This document shows, in pieces, positions 1-8,773 of a stretch of DNA of 64,000 nt (positions are counted from its first letter, which is position 1; each line of letters begins with the position of its first letter). Source of the stretch: Rhizobium sp. NXC24 (lineage in GTDB: Bacteria > Pseudomonadota > Alphaproteobacteria > Rhizobiales > Rhizobiaceae); NCBI RefSeq assembly GCF_002944315.1, contig NZ_CP024314.1, positions 1,488,001 through 1,552,000 of the forward strand, in the 5' to 3' direction. The position numbers and the translations under genes were made by a program. The notes under the pieces were generated by a model. That model was not told the DNA's origin. It ran no database searches and saw nothing but the letters and a program-made list of their open reading frames with translations.

Positions 1-213
1 GCGGGCGGCTCGCATGAGCTCGCGCCGGCCGCAGCCACCGCCGTCCCAATCCCCGCGCGAGCGACCCCAGTCCTGATCTTGGCGATTATCCCAGCGCGGC
101 GGCGGTCCATTATCGTCGTCGTAATATTGCGCCATGGCTGCGGAAGGCAGCAATTGCACCGTGGCCAGTCCGACCAACGCAATGCAAGAAAATCTTGTGA
201 AACGTCCAAACAT
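1..213 (-). CDS. Small secreted protein, 3' end beyond window
   Basis: Reading leftward from an ATG at 211-213, the frame gives a typical Sec signal peptide (MFGRFTRF, then a hydrophobic core ending PSAAMA) followed by an acidic, Gly/Pro/Arg/Trp-rich segment (QYYDDDNGPPPRWD). The frame stays open to base 1, so the C-terminus is missing. A perfect AGGAGG lies at 222-228 (complement) about 7 bases before the ATG, which fixes the start. The export prediction is seen directly in the sequence. I do not recognise the mature family and assign no function. It is transcribed away from the DUF4334 gene. Confidence 0.7.
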   Translation of the reverse strand, partial: MFGRFTRFSCIALVGLATVQLLPSAAMAQYYDDDNGPPPRWDNRQDQDWGRSRGDWDGGGCGRRELMRAAR

Positions 214-486
214 CTTTCGCTTCCTCCTATGTCGGCGATATGGGGGGATCATACAGCTCTAACCTGAATGCCACCCGAACGAGCTATTCATATAGCTACT
301 TTGAATCAAGGGCCTCCTTGTATCCTTTATCTGCTGCCAAGCCGGGTCCGCAGGACGCGGCGTTCTATACCCTGTTTATTGCTTAAATAGCGCAGGCGTT
401 TGGGGAGAACAGTCATATGGCGCTCGTCACTGCGATCGGGCATCGTGGCAGGTAGCGCGCCAGCGGATAGGAGCGTCGTAAAACCC

Positions 487-1047
487 CTACCTGATGCCAT
501 CGGCGATCGTACGCGTGAGAACGAAAAAATAATGGCGGCTATCTCCTTCGACGACCATGGCGCCGAGGAGCCGGTTATCGTCAATTCTTCGGAAATGGTC
601 GGTAATCGGCTGCCTGTCATACACCATTGCCGCGCTGGTCTTGCCCCTGAAGAACATGGGCCTGAGAGAGGCGACCGGCCCGTTTGCCCGCCACATTTTC
701 TGCAGATACGAGAACCAGCTACGGGCTATCCTGGTCCGCCCGAAGCGATGAAAGCGCAGGACCAATTTCAGAGGGATCATTTCGGGGTCGATGGCCACGA
801 GCCGGTGAGGTCCCACCGCAAACAACAGAGCATCGGCTCTATGATCAGTGGTGAAGCGCTTGCCGTACCATCCGAGATTTTCCAAGACGCCATCCAGCGG
901 GTGGCCGCACGCCACGCCATGACCTCGCCAAAGACCGGCAAGTTCGGTGACCGACGTCACGCTGAGACTGTCGAAATAGTCAAAGGCTTCGGCCTGCGAT
1001 CGAAAACTGCTTGGAATTTGCCTGGCGGTGTTTTCCACGTCGCTCAA
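487..1047 (-). CDS. GXWXG / DUF4334 domain protein
   Basis: 186 residues. The N-terminal third carries the GXWXG signature (ELAGLWRGHGV, about residues 36-46, with GWYGKRF at 59-65). The C-terminal third has the DUF4334 pattern (DDNRLLGAMVVEG, then FFVLTR). This two-domain layout is widespread in actinobacteria and proteobacteria, and its function is unknown. No signal peptide or membrane segment is visible, so it is probably cytosolic. The start used here is TTG with no convincing ribosome site; a GTG three codons downstream is an alternative. It lies downstream of the tandem GNAT gene on the same strand, separated by a hairpin at 1085-1122, so it may be a separate transcript. Confidence 0.8.
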   Translation of the reverse strand: MSDVENTARQIPSSFRSQAEAFDYFDSLSVTSVTELAGLWRGHGVACGHPLDGVLENLGWYGKRFTTDHRADALLFAVGPHRLVAIDPEMIPLKLVLRFHRFGRTRIARSWFSYLQKMWRANGPVASLRPMFFRGKTSAAMVYDRQPITDHFRRIDDNRLLGAMVVEGDSRHYFFVLTRTIADGIR

Positions 1048-1084
1048 CTCGGAAACGTCATGCTCGAATCACGTTCCGCATCAT

Positions 1085-1122
1085 CCTATGCAAAGACGGC
1101 CGAATGCTGTTCCTTGCATAGG
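1085..1122 (-). terminator. Inverted repeat between the GNAT and DUF4334 genes
   Basis: CCTATGCAA (1085-1093) and TTGCATAGG (1114-1122) form a perfect 9-bp inverted repeat with a 20-base spacer. It lies just after the stop of the minus-strand GNAT gene and about 40 bases before the DUF4334 start. There is no T-run, so it could be a weak terminator or a regulator site rather than an intrinsic terminator. Confidence 0.35.
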
Positions 1123-1133
1123 TCTTAGGGCTG

Positions 1134-2021
1134 CTACCCTAAGGCCTGGCTGGCCAAACCGTAAACGCGCGGCCCTTCGCTGCCGTCCTCCGGGAGCCAG
1201 GCGCGCCTCAGCGACATGCTTGTCACCGTGTCGTAAACCGGCAGCCCCGATTGCGCGAGGAATTGCGGAAAGGCACCGGTCTGCTGGCGGGTATCGATTC
1301 GCAGGAAACTGCCCGCATGGTCAGCGACATGCGGTCTGATAACAGCGATTGCCTCTTCGTCGCTTGCTGCGACGACCGGACCGATGACATGACCGCGCCC
1401 GAAGCGGCGGCAAAGTGAGAAGGCGGCGATGCGGCCGTCTCGTATAAGCGCCAGACCCTTCGAGACATTCAGGAGGCGCGCAAGCACAGGCATGCGATCC
1501 GCACCAAAAGCGGCCAGATCCAGCGCCGCGATCTCTGCAAGATCGGCCTGATCGAGCGCCCGCAGCCGGGTGTGTGGCGGCAGCGGCACGACGGGTGGAG
1601 AGACTGCTTCGCCATTGCATTGATAGTCGAGCTTTTCCGCACGGAAGCCGAGTGATTGATAAAGCCGCTTGGCCGCGCGGGTGGCGTTGAGGCCGAGCGC
1701 GCGGGAGCCGGTTTGCGCAAGGACATGCTCCATCATCCAGCGGCCGGTTCCCAGCATCTGCAATCTCGGAGAGGTGATAACCATGCCGATGGTCGTGAAG
1801 TCGGGAGCAAAATCGAACCACATGGCGGAGCCGAGCACCCGGCCTATCGCGTCGCGTGCCACGACGCCGCGACCCATCTCGCGAACGATCTGCCAGTCCT
1901 CGGCGCGATGCGGCCAGCCGACCGACAGCGAAAGCGCATGCAGGGCATCGAGATCGGCATTCTCCATCTCGCTGAGGGTCAGTTCGAAGGAATCCAGTTG
2001 GATCGAACTGGATTTTGCCAT
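1134..2021 (-). CDS. Tandem-domain GNAT N-acetyltransferase
   Basis: 295 residues with two acetyltransferase-like halves. The N-terminal GNAT domain spans about residues 10-135 (Q/R-x-x-G-x-G/A-like loop LQMLGTGRWMMEHV, then the LYQSLGF motif). The C-terminal half starts near 145 and contains FGADRMPVLARLL and FGRGHVIGPVV. The substrate is unknown. An ATG 7 codons upstream is possible, but GGGAGGGG lies about 8 bases before the ATG at 2019-2021, so I use the shorter form. It is divergent from the FAD oxidase at 2292. A clear paralog lies at 19325-20164, and both end in ASQALG, so the pair probably acts on related small amines or amino acids; that role is inference. Confidence 0.85.
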   Translation of the reverse strand: MAKSSSIQLDSFELTLSEMENADLDALHALSLSVGWPHRAEDWQIVREMGRGVVARDAIGRVLGSAMWFDFAPDFTTIGMVITSPRLQMLGTGRWMMEHVLAQTGSRALGLNATRAAKRLYQSLGFRAEKLDYQCNGEAVSPPVVPLPPHTRLRALDQADLAEIAALDLAAFGADRMPVLARLLNVSKGLALIRDGRIAAFSLCRRFGRGHVIGPVVAASDEEAIAVIRPHVADHAGSFLRIDTRQQTGAFPQFLAQSGLPVYDTVTSMSLRRAWLPEDGSEGPRVYGLASQALG

Positions 2022-2291
2022 GACTATCTCCCCTCCCAACATGCGCGTTCCCGGACCAGCCGGAACGCTTGGCCTATCGTGCAGGATGGATTTTCACGCT
2101 TCCACCAGTCGACCACCCTGCTTTGGTTGTAGCGGCGATCACGCAACAGAATACGCTTGAGATCCCCGCGAATTCGAAAGATTCCACCAAAGCCACGGGG
2201 CTTTCGGCAGGCGAGCGACAGACCACGGCTTATTCTGAATGAAACCTTCCGCTTCCGGATACCTCCTTCCACACACTACAGAGGTCCATCG

Positions 2292-3620
2292 ATGTCCCCT
2301 CCCGTCGGTCGCATCGCCAGCAATCAGGATGTCCCGAAATCCGCCGATGTCGTTATTCTCGGCGGCGGTATGGCCGGTGTCGCAACCGCTTACGAACTCG
2401 CCCGCCGCGGAACCTCCGTCGTTCTCATCGAGAAAGGCGTGATCGCTGGCGAACAATCGAGCCGCAACTGGGGTTGGTGTCGCCAGCAGAACCGTGATCC
2501 GAGAGAACTACCGCTCGCACGGCTTGCCCTACGCAGATGGGACAATCTCAATGCGGAACTCGGCGATGAAACCGGCTTTCGCCGCAGCGGCCTTGTCTAT
2601 GCCACGACACGCAAGGCCGACCTGAACGCCTGGGAGCGTTGGAGCCACGTCGGCAGGGAGTTCGGCGTCGATACACGAATGCTGACGGGAGCCGAATGTG
2701 CCACGATGCTTCCAGGCAATAGCCGTCATTGGAACGGCGGCGTCCATTCCCCGACCGATGGACGCGCGGAACCTGAGCTTGCGGTGCCGGCATTGGCGCG
2801 CGGTGCCCAGCGGCTTGGCGCCGTCATAGTCCAGAACTGTGCCGCCCGCGAGCTCGAAACGGAAGCGGGGCGGATCAGCGGCGTCGTCACGGAAAAGGGT
2901 GCAATCCGCGCGTCGGCCGTTCTGGTTGCCGGCGGCGCCTGGAGCGGTATGTTCCTGAGACATCATGGAATCCGCTTCCTGCAGGCATGCGTCAAATCCA
3001 CATCCTTCTATACCGTCGCCGCACCGGCCGTGACCGATGGCGGGATCGCGATGGAGGACGTGACCATCCGTCGCCGGCTGGACGGCGGCTATACGGTGGG
3101 ATTGAGCGGCCTCGGCCAGTTGCAGATCACGCCCTACGGCCTGCTGCAAGCCCGCGATTTCTGGCGCACCTTTCAGACGCGCCGGAAGGGTCTGACTTTT
3201 GCGCTTGGCCGTCAATTTATGGAAGGGCCGGAAGCAATCGCCCGCTGGAAGGCGGATGGGATCTCGCCTTTCGAACGCATCCGCACGCTCGATCCGCAGC
3301 CGGATGCCCATCTTGTCGAGCGCGGCATTGCCCGACTGGTCGCGACCTATCCCGAACTCGCCGGCATTCGTCCGGCCGAGTGCTGGGGCGGCATGGTGGA
3401 TTCCACGCCGGATGCCATACCGGTGATCTCGCCGATCGTTTCACGGCCTGGCCTCTTTGTCTCCTCAGGCTTCAGTGGTCACGGTTTCGGGATCGGACCC
3501 GCCGCCGGCATGCTGGCCGCCGATCTCATTCGCGGTGAAAGGCCCTGCGTTGATCCCAAGCCCTATCGGTATGAGCGCATGATCGACGGCACCGATCTCG
3601 GAAAGCCGGGGATGTTGTGA
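2292..3620 (+). CDS. FAD-dependent oxidoreductase (DAO family)
   Basis: 442 residues. The N-terminal FAD Rossmann motif is ADVVILGGGMAGVATAYEL (about 18-36), followed by the segment EQSSRNWGWCRQQNRD, and a C-terminal SGFSGHGFGIGP closes the FAD site. This places it in the D-amino-acid/sarcosine oxidase superfamily, oxidising C-N bonds of amines or amino acids; the substrate is not readable. The ATG at 2292 follows AGAGG; an upstream extension in the same frame has no domain content. It overlaps the next gene, argE-like, by one base and so heads an operon. A close family member sits at 28541-29866 with an identical EQSSRNWGWCRQQNRD segment. Confidence 0.9.
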   Translation: MSPPVGRIASNQDVPKSADVVILGGGMAGVATAYELARRGTSVVLIEKGVIAGEQSSRNWGWCRQQNRDPRELPLARLALRRWDNLNAELGDETGFRRSGLVYATTRKADLNAWERWSHVGREFGVDTRMLTGAECATMLPGNSRHWNGGVHSPTDGRAEPELAVPALARGAQRLGAVIVQNCAARELETEAGRISGVVTEKGAIRASAVLVAGGAWSGMFLRHHGIRFLQACVKSTSFYTVAAPAVTDGGIAMEDVTIRRRLDGGYTVGLSGLGQLQITPYGLLQARDFWRTFQTRRKGLTFALGRQFMEGPEAIARWKADGISPFERIRTLDPQPDAHLVERGIARLVATYPELAGIRPAECWGGMVDSTPDAIPVISPIVSRPGLFVSSGFSGHGFGIGPAAGMLAADLIRGERPCVDPKPYRYERMIDGTDLGKPGML

Positions 3621-4753
3621 TGATCGCGATGACGGCAGCACAGATCCTCGAAAAGCTGGTCGAATTCCCCTCCGTGGTCGGTACGCCAAACCATGAGATC
3701 GTCGGCTGGATCGCCGATTATCTGGAGCGGGCCGGTGCAAAGGTCGTCGTCCTTACCGGGCCTGAAGGAGACCGGTTCAACCTGTTTGCGACCGTCGGTC
3801 CGGCCGACCGGCCTGGATACCTGCTCTCCGGGCACATGGACGTTGTCGCGGCAACAGAACCAGGGTGGACAAGCGATCCCTTTCGCTTGCAGCGTCACGG
3901 CGCGCGGCTCGCAGGCCGCGGGACGAGCGACATGAAGGGCTTTCTCGCCTGTGCGCTTGCTGCGCTGCCGCCCATTGCCGGACGCTCACTCGCCCGGCCG
4001 CTGCATCTTGCCTTCTCCTATGACGAAGAGGCCGGTTGCCGCGGCGTTCCGCATCTGATCGCGCGGCTTCCCGATCTCTGTGCCAAGCCGGAGGGCTGCA
4101 TCATCGGCGAGCCCAGCGGCATGCGCGCCATCCGCGCCCATAAAGGAAAAGCAGCAGCAAGAGTCGTCATCAGTGGTCGCGCCGGTCATTCCTCGCGGCC
4201 GGATCTCGGCCTCAATGCCATCCATGCGATGGCCGACGTTCTCGGCGAAGCAGTCACGACCGCCGAGCGTCTGACCCAAGGGCCATTCGACGACAATTTC
4301 GAGCCGCCCTATTCCTCGTTGCAGGTTGGCACCTTGCATGGCGGGCAGGCCGTCAACGTCATTCCCGAAGAATGTACCATTGAGCTGGAAGCCCGCGCGA
4401 TCGCCGGCGTCGATCCAACAAGTCTGCTCGCGGGGATCGAAGGACGCCTGGGCGCCTTGAAGCAGCGCGGCTTTACGGCGCGCTGGGAGGTCATGAGCAG
4501 CTATCCGGCCCTGTCCCTTGCCGTTGACGCGCCGCTTGCCCTGCTGATGGAGGAGCTGACAGGGCGGCCGCCGCTCGCCGCCGTCAGCTACGGCACGGAA
4601 GCAGGCCTTTATCAGGCGGCCGGAATGGAGGCGGTCATCTGCGGTCCGGGCGATATCAGCTGGGCGCACAAAGCCAACGAATTCATTGAGGAGAGCGAAT
4701 TGTCTGCCTGTGTCCGCATGATCGAAGCGCTGGGAGATCGTCTCGTCCGTTGA
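3620..4753 (+). CDS. argE: M20 family deacetylase, acetylornithine deacetylase-like
   Basis: 377 residues, the usual size of ArgE-type di-zinc deacylases. Visible metal and catalytic motifs are LSGHMDVV (about 70-77), GRGTSDMKGF (about 98-107), the DEEAGCRG pair (about 136-143), the dimerisation stretch GRAGHSSRPD and a C-terminal SWAHKANEF with the last zinc histidine. Such enzymes remove acyl groups from alpha-amino acids. In this catabolic setting it more likely deacylates an imported or acetylated intermediate than serves arginine synthesis. The start is either the ATG at 3620 (TGATG overlap with the preceding stop) or the GTG one codon upstream. It is translationally coupled to the FAD oxidase. 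Confidence 0.88.
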   Translation: MIAMTAAQILEKLVEFPSVVGTPNHEIVGWIADYLERAGAKVVVLTGPEGDRFNLFATVGPADRPGYLLSGHMDVVAATEPGWTSDPFRLQRHGARLAGRGTSDMKGFLACALAALPPIAGRSLARPLHLAFSYDEEAGCRGVPHLIARLPDLCAKPEGCIIGEPSGMRAIRAHKGKAAARVVISGRAGHSSRPDLGLNAIHAMADVLGEAVTTAERLTQGPFDDNFEPPYSSLQVGTLHGGQAVNVIPEECTIELEARAIAGVDPTSLLAGIEGRLGALKQRGFTARWEVMSSYPALSLAVDAPLALLMEELTGRPPLAAVSYGTEAGLYQAAGMEAVICGPGDISWAHKANEFIEESELSACVRMIEALGDRLVR

Positions 4754-4875
4754 TGTCCTGGCGGCATACGTCGTTGCCACGAAAAACGGATCGATATGCG
4801 GTTGATTGACCCTACTTCGATGCATCCTGTTGAGACGCCGGCAGCAGAATACCAGGAGCAAGCCAGAGGAAGCCC

Positions 4876-5799
4876 ATGGCCTTTTTATTCAACTCGGATG
4901 CAGAGCGGGCGAGGATCTTTGCCGCGGCTTTCGCGCACGAACTGCCGACCCTCCCCTTCGTCACGGATTCGGCTAGCGTCGATCCGGCAACGATCAAGTA
5001 TCTGCTGACCTGGACAGCGCCCGCCGATCTCGACCGCTATCGCAATCTCGAAATCCTGTTTTCGATTGGCGCGGGCGTCGACCAGTTCTCGCTGGCCGCA
5101 CTTCCCGACAAGGTCAAGCTGGTCCGCATGGTCGAGGACGGCATTATCAGGATGATGCAGGAATATGTGACGCTGGGCGTCCTTGCGCTGCACCGCGATC
5201 TGCCTGGCTATATGGAGCAGCAGCGGGCGGGCAAATGGGCCTCCCGCCCGGTTCGGCAGGCAGCCGACCGCTGTGTCGGCATACTCGGCCTCGGCAATCT
5301 CGGCCTTGCCGTCATCGATCGGCTGCGGCCTTTCGGCTTTCCGCTTCGCGGGTGGAGCCGCTCGCCGCGCAGCATTGAGGGCGTCGCCTGCTATGACGGA
5401 ACGGATCAATTGCCGGAATTTCTGGCGGGCGTCGATATTCTCGTCTGCCTCTTGCCGCTGACGCCCGAGACACGCGGGATCCTGAATGCCGATCTCTTCA
5501 AGGCGCTGCCTGAAGGCGCCGGCCTCGTGCATGCCGGCCGCGGTCAGCAGCTCGACGCGGAGGCTCTCATCGAAGCGCTCGACGGCGGCCATATCAGCGG
5601 CGCCGTCCTCGACGTCACCGAACCGGAGCCGCTGCCGGCCGGACATGCGCTCTGGCGCCATCCCAGGATCGTTCTGACGCCGCACATTGCCAGCGTCACG
5701 CAGCCGGAGACGGCCGCAAACACCGTCATCGCCAATATTCGCCGCCACGAGGCTGGGCTCGACCCGATCGGTCTTGTCGACCGCAGCCGCGGCTATTGA
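4876..5799 (+). CDS. D-2-hydroxyacid dehydrogenase, GhrA-like
   Basis: 307 residues. The NAD(P)-binding motif is [16 protein letters not shown] (about 135-150) and the C-terminal region carries [10 protein letters not shown] and the TPHIAS catalytic-histidine motif (about 275). Length and motifs fit the glyoxylate/hydroxypyruvate reductase A branch, which reduces 2-oxoacids to D-2-hydroxyacids. It is probably cytosolic. AGAGGAA sits 7 bases before the ATG. It follows argE after 122 bases and precedes the cupin by 22 bases, so it is probably part of the same operon. Specificity within the family cannot be assigned from sequence alone. Confidence 0.88.
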   Translation: MAFLFNSDAERARIFAAAFAHELPTLPFVTDSASVDPATIKYLLTWTAPADLDRYRNLEILFSIGAGVDQFSLAALPDKVKLVRMVEDGIIRMMQEYVTLGVLALHRDLPGYMEQQRAGKWASRPVRQAADRCVGILGLGNLGLAVIDRLRPFGFPLRGWSRSPRSIEGVACYDGTDQLPEFLAGVDILVCLLPLTPETRGILNADLFKALPEGAGLVHAGRGQQLDAEALIEALDGGHISGAVLDVTEPEPLPAGHALWRHPRIVLTPHIASVTQPETAANTVIANIRRHEAGLDPIGLVDRSRGY

Positions 5800-5821
5800 T
5801 CATCATCAGGAAAGGAACTCC

Positions 5822-6175
5822 ATGTCTCTGTTGAAAACCATCGACCCGAACCCGGCCTTCGAGCCGAAACACTCTAAGGCCATGCCGGACCGGCTGATTT
5901 CCGGAGATCCGTCCTTCAAGACCTGGGCTCAAGACAGTGCGCGCGACGGCATGATCAACACCGGCGTGTGGGAGGCAACCCCGGGCGAAACGCGTTCGAT
6001 CAAGGGCGAAACTTTCGAATTCTGCCACATCCTTCAGGGCGTCATCGAATTGACCGATGAAGGCGGGACATCGGTGACCTATCGCGCCGGCGACAGCTTC
6101 GTCATGAAGCCGGGATTCAAGGGCGTATGGCGAACGATGGAGACGGTCCGCAAGATCTATGTGACGGTTAGCTGA
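5822..6175 (+). CDS. Cupin domain protein
   Basis: 117 residues forming one small beta-barrel cupin. The region ETFEFCHILQGVIELTDEGG corresponds to cupin motif 1 and YRAGDSFVMKPGFKGVW to motif 2. The relatives are stand-alone (S)-ureidoglycine aminohydrolase/EutQ-like cupins (DUF861 type), often found with amino-acid or hydantoin catabolism. Metal-binding histidines are sparse (one clear His in motif 1), so catalysis is uncertain. AAAGGAACT precedes the ATG. Its stop overlaps the start of the next GNAT gene (TGATG), showing translational coupling. Confidence 0.8.
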   Translation: MSLLKTIDPNPAFEPKHSKAMPDRLISGDPSFKTWAQDSARDGMINTGVWEATPGETRSIKGETFEFCHILQGVIELTDEGGTSVTYRAGDSFVMKPGFKGVWRTMETVRKIYVTVS

Positions 6176-6639
6176 TGATAAGCCTTGCGGACTTGCCGGT
6201 CTTTGAGGCCGAACATGAGGGCTATACGCTGAGCACGGATCGCGCTCGCCTCGATGTCGATCGGATCCATCGCTATCTCTCGGAAGAATCCTACTGGGCG
6301 CGTGGCCTCGATCGCGCTCTGCTCGAACGGGCGCTCGCCGGTTCGCTGCCGGTCGCTATCTATGCGCCGAACGGCGATTTTGCTGCTTTTGCACGCGTCG
6401 TCACGGATCTCGCTATCTTTGCCTATCTGCGCGATGTCTTCACCCTGCCGGACCATCGCGGCCGGGGCTTGGCGACGTTTCTTACGGCGGTGATCCAAAG
6501 CCATCCAGAGCTGAAAACGGTGAGCAACTGGATGCTGGCGACGCGTGATGCGCATGCGGTCTACGCAAAGGCCGGCTTCGCGCCAGTCCCGCACCCGGAA
6601 TATTACATGAGCATCCGAAAACCCACTGAAAGCCCATAA
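6175..6639 (+). CDS. GNAT family N-acetyltransferase
   Basis: 154 residues with a single GNAT fold. The acetyl-CoA pyrophosphate loop is DHRGRGLATFL (about 97-107) and the C-terminal VYAKAGFAPVPHPEYYM matches the final GNAT motif. The N-terminal part (HRYLSEESYWARG) resembles small acetyltransferases that use amino-acid or amine substrates. It starts inside the stop of the cupin gene and ends 87 bases before hyuA, with an inverted repeat in that gap that probably carries the hyu promoter control. The acceptor substrate is unknown. Confidence 0.85.
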   Translation: MISLADLPVFEAEHEGYTLSTDRARLDVDRIHRYLSEESYWARGLDRALLERALAGSLPVAIYAPNGDFAAFARVVTDLAIFAYLRDVFTLPDHRGRGLATFLTAVIQSHPELKTVSNWMLATRDAHAVYAKAGFAPVPHPEYYMSIRKPTESP

Positions 6640-6652
6640 CCAAGGGTTATGG
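6634..6652. promoter_or_regulatory. Inverted repeat upstream of hyuA, candidate LysR site
   Basis: CCATAACC-AAG-GGTTATGG is a perfect inverted repeat (8-bp arms, 3-base spacer) overlapping the stop of the GNAT gene and 75 bases before hyuA. The same heptamer, in the opposite arrangement GGTTATG-N5-CATAACC, lies before the LysR gene at 10757-10775. The repetition of an exact heptamer at both ends of hyuAB suggests one regulator binds both; this is inference. Confidence 0.5.
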
Positions 6653-6726
6653 ATTGCGCTGCTCTTGTTACTGGCGACCATGAGGCTCACCCGCCATTCT
6701 GCTCCGGCCAGCACAAGGAAACGCAC

Positions 6727-8772
6727 ATGGGCTATCGTATCGGGGTCGACGTCGGGGGATCCTTCACCGATTTTGCGGTGTTTGATGAGGCGAGCGGACG
6801 CATCTCCACCCTCAAGGTCTTCTCGCGGCCGGATGAGCCGGGAGCGGAAATCACCGCAGGTCTTTCGACGCTCAAGGCCCGCGACGGCCTCGATCCTGCT
6901 GGGGTCGATTATTTCACCCATGGCACGACGGTCGGCGTCAACACAGTCATTCAGCGCAACGGCCACGACCTGGCTTTGTTCACCACACGGAATTTCGAGG
7001 ACGTGCTGCAGATCGCGCGCCTGAAGATCCCGCAGATCCACAATCTCTATTCGGTGCGGCCGGAGCCGCTGATTGCACGCGATCGCGTGTTCGGCATCGA
7101 CGAGCGAACCGCCGCTACCGGCGATATACTTGGGGCTCCGCATGAGGCCGATGTCGAGAGGGCCGTGCGTGCAGCCGAACGGGCCGGCTGCAAAGGTATC
7201 GTCATCGCCTTCCTCAACGCCTATCGCAATCCGGCCAACGAACTTGCCGTCAAGGCAATGATCGAAAGGTTTGCGCCGGGCCTGCCGGTCTTTTCCTCCG
7301 CGCAAACCTGGCCGATCATCCGCGAATATGAGCGCACCATTACGGCTGTCATCAGCGGGTATGTGCAGCCGCGCGTCTCCCGCTACCTTGACCGTTTCGA
7401 AAGCGTGCTGAGGCAGGAGGGGCTTGCTTGCCCGCTGCTGATCACGAAGAGCAACGGCGGCGTGATGGGCATCGACCAAGCGCGAAACGACTGCGTGCAG
7501 ATGATCCTCTCCGGCACCGCTTCCGGGGTGATCGGGGCAGGTTATCTCGCCAAGGCCAGCGGTTTCGAGCGCATTCTGAGCCTCGATATCGGCGGCACCA
7601 GTGCCGATGTCGCTGTCATCCTCGACGGCCTGCCGCAATATGGTGTCGGCGAGCTGATCGGGGATTTCCAGATTCACATCCCCTCCGTATCGGTCAGCTC
7701 CGTCGGACAGGGTGGCGGGTCCATTGCCTGGGTGGATGCCTTCGGGATGCTTCAGGTCGGCCCGGACAGCGCCGGCTCGACGCCGGGTCCCGCCTGCTAT
7801 GGACGCGGTGGAGTTCGGCCGACGGTCACCGATGCGGTCGCGGCCTGCAATCTGATCGGCCACATGCCGCTCGGCTACGGTGCGGTTGAGGTCGACCGCG
7901 CTGCCGCCCGCGCGGCGATTGCTCCCCTTGCAACGACGCTCGGCGGTACGATCGAAGCGACGGCAAGCGACATCCTCAATATCTCGGTTTCAGGCATGTA
8001 TGCCGAGGTCAGCGGCCTGATCTCCCGCTTCGGGATCGACCCACGGGAGTTCCATCTCTTTGCGTTCGGCGGCGCCGGCGCCATGCTGGCCTGCTTCCTG
8101 GCGCGCGAGCTCGACATGAAGGGCGTTGTGGTTCCGCCCACCCCCGGCATCGTCTCTGCCCTCGGCGGCCTGATCGCCGACCTGAAGAACGACTTCATCC
8201 GTACCGTCTATTGCGACGTCACGAAGGAGGCGATGGCCAATGTAGCCGCACCCTACCGGGAACTGAAAGCTGAGGCCGAACAATGGCTGCGGCAAAAACA
8301 GGGCTTCGCCGGGCCTGCATTCGTCCAGGCCTTCGCCGACATGCGCTATCTCGGCCAATCCTACGAGATCGAAGTCGCGCTGCAGGGCGATTGGCTCGAA
8401 GAGATCGATGCCGATGCTATTGGCGCCGCCTTCCACGCCGAACATGAACGGCTTTTCGGCCATGCGGCATCGGCTTCGCCGGTACAGATGATCAATCTCC
8501 GCCTGACCATATCGGGCGCGACGCCGAAACCGTATTTGGCCGAACTCGGCCCAGCATATGAGCCTGCCAAGCCCCGCTTCTCGGCCGAAGCCTGGTTCGA
8601 CGGCCGTCTTGCCATGACTGCAGTCTATCACCGCAGCGATCTGAAGACGGGACATCGCCTGACCGGGCCGGCAATCATCGCGCAGGACGATACCACGACG
8701 ATCGTGCCGCCGGATTTCGCCGTCGATGTCGACCGGTTCGGCAATCTTGTTATCATCCGCATGGAGGCCTGA
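6727..8772 (+). CDS. hyuA: Hydantoinase/oxoprolinase subunit A
   Basis: 681 residues, full length for HyuA. The N-terminus carries the actin-like ATPase phosphate loop GVDVGGSFTDFAV (about 6-18). A second nucleotide-binding signature LSLDIGGTSADVAVI appears near 286-300, and FAFGGAGAM near 452-460. With HyuB these enzymes hydrolyse cyclic amides (N-methylhydantoin, 5-oxoproline, and in some branches lactams) using ATP. AAGGAAA lies just before the ATG at 6727; the 26-codon upstream extension lacks domain content. hyuB follows after one base. Substrate choice cannot be read; see the pathway finding. Confidence 0.92.
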   Translation: MGYRIGVDVGGSFTDFAVFDEASGRISTLKVFSRPDEPGAEITAGLSTLKARDGLDPAGVDYFTHGTTVGVNTVIQRNGHDLALFTTRNFEDVLQIARLKIPQIHNLYSVRPEPLIARDRVFGIDERTAATGDILGAPHEADVERAVRAAERAGCKGIVIAFLNAYRNPANELAVKAMIERFAPGLPVFSSAQTWPIIREYERTITAVISGYVQPRVSRYLDRFESVLRQEGLACPLLITKSNGGVMGIDQARNDCVQMILSGTASGVIGAGYLAKASGFERILSLDIGGTSADVAVILDGLPQYGVGELIGDFQIHIPSVSVSSVGQGGGSIAWVDAFGMLQVGPDSAGSTPGPACYGRGGVRPTVTDAVAACNLIGHMPLGYGAVEVDRAAARAAIAPLATTLGGTIEATASDILNISVSGMYAEVSGLISRFGIDPREFHLFAFGGAGAMLACFLARELDMKGVVVPPTPGIVSALGGLIADLKNDFIRTVYCDVTKEAMANVAAPYRELKAEAEQWLRQKQGFAGPAFVQAFADMRYLGQSYEIEVALQGDWLEEIDADAIGAAFHAEHERLFGHAASASPVQMINLRLTISGATPKPYLAELGPAYEPAKPRFSAEAWFDGRLAMTAVYHRSDLKTGHRLTGPAIIAQDDTTTIVPPDFAVDVDRFGNLVIIRMEA

Positions 8773-8773
8773 G

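Noticed and set aside
1055..1078. GGAAC-N15-CGTT on the minus strand before the DUF4334 gene
   Set aside because: One base too short for the sigma-EcfG spacing, and it would leave almost no leader before the start codon.
6157..7863. 568-residue open frame antisense to the GNAT and hyuA genes
   Set aside because: Long antisense frames are common in GC-rich DNA. Its sequence has no family motif and its codon use mirrors the real genes.
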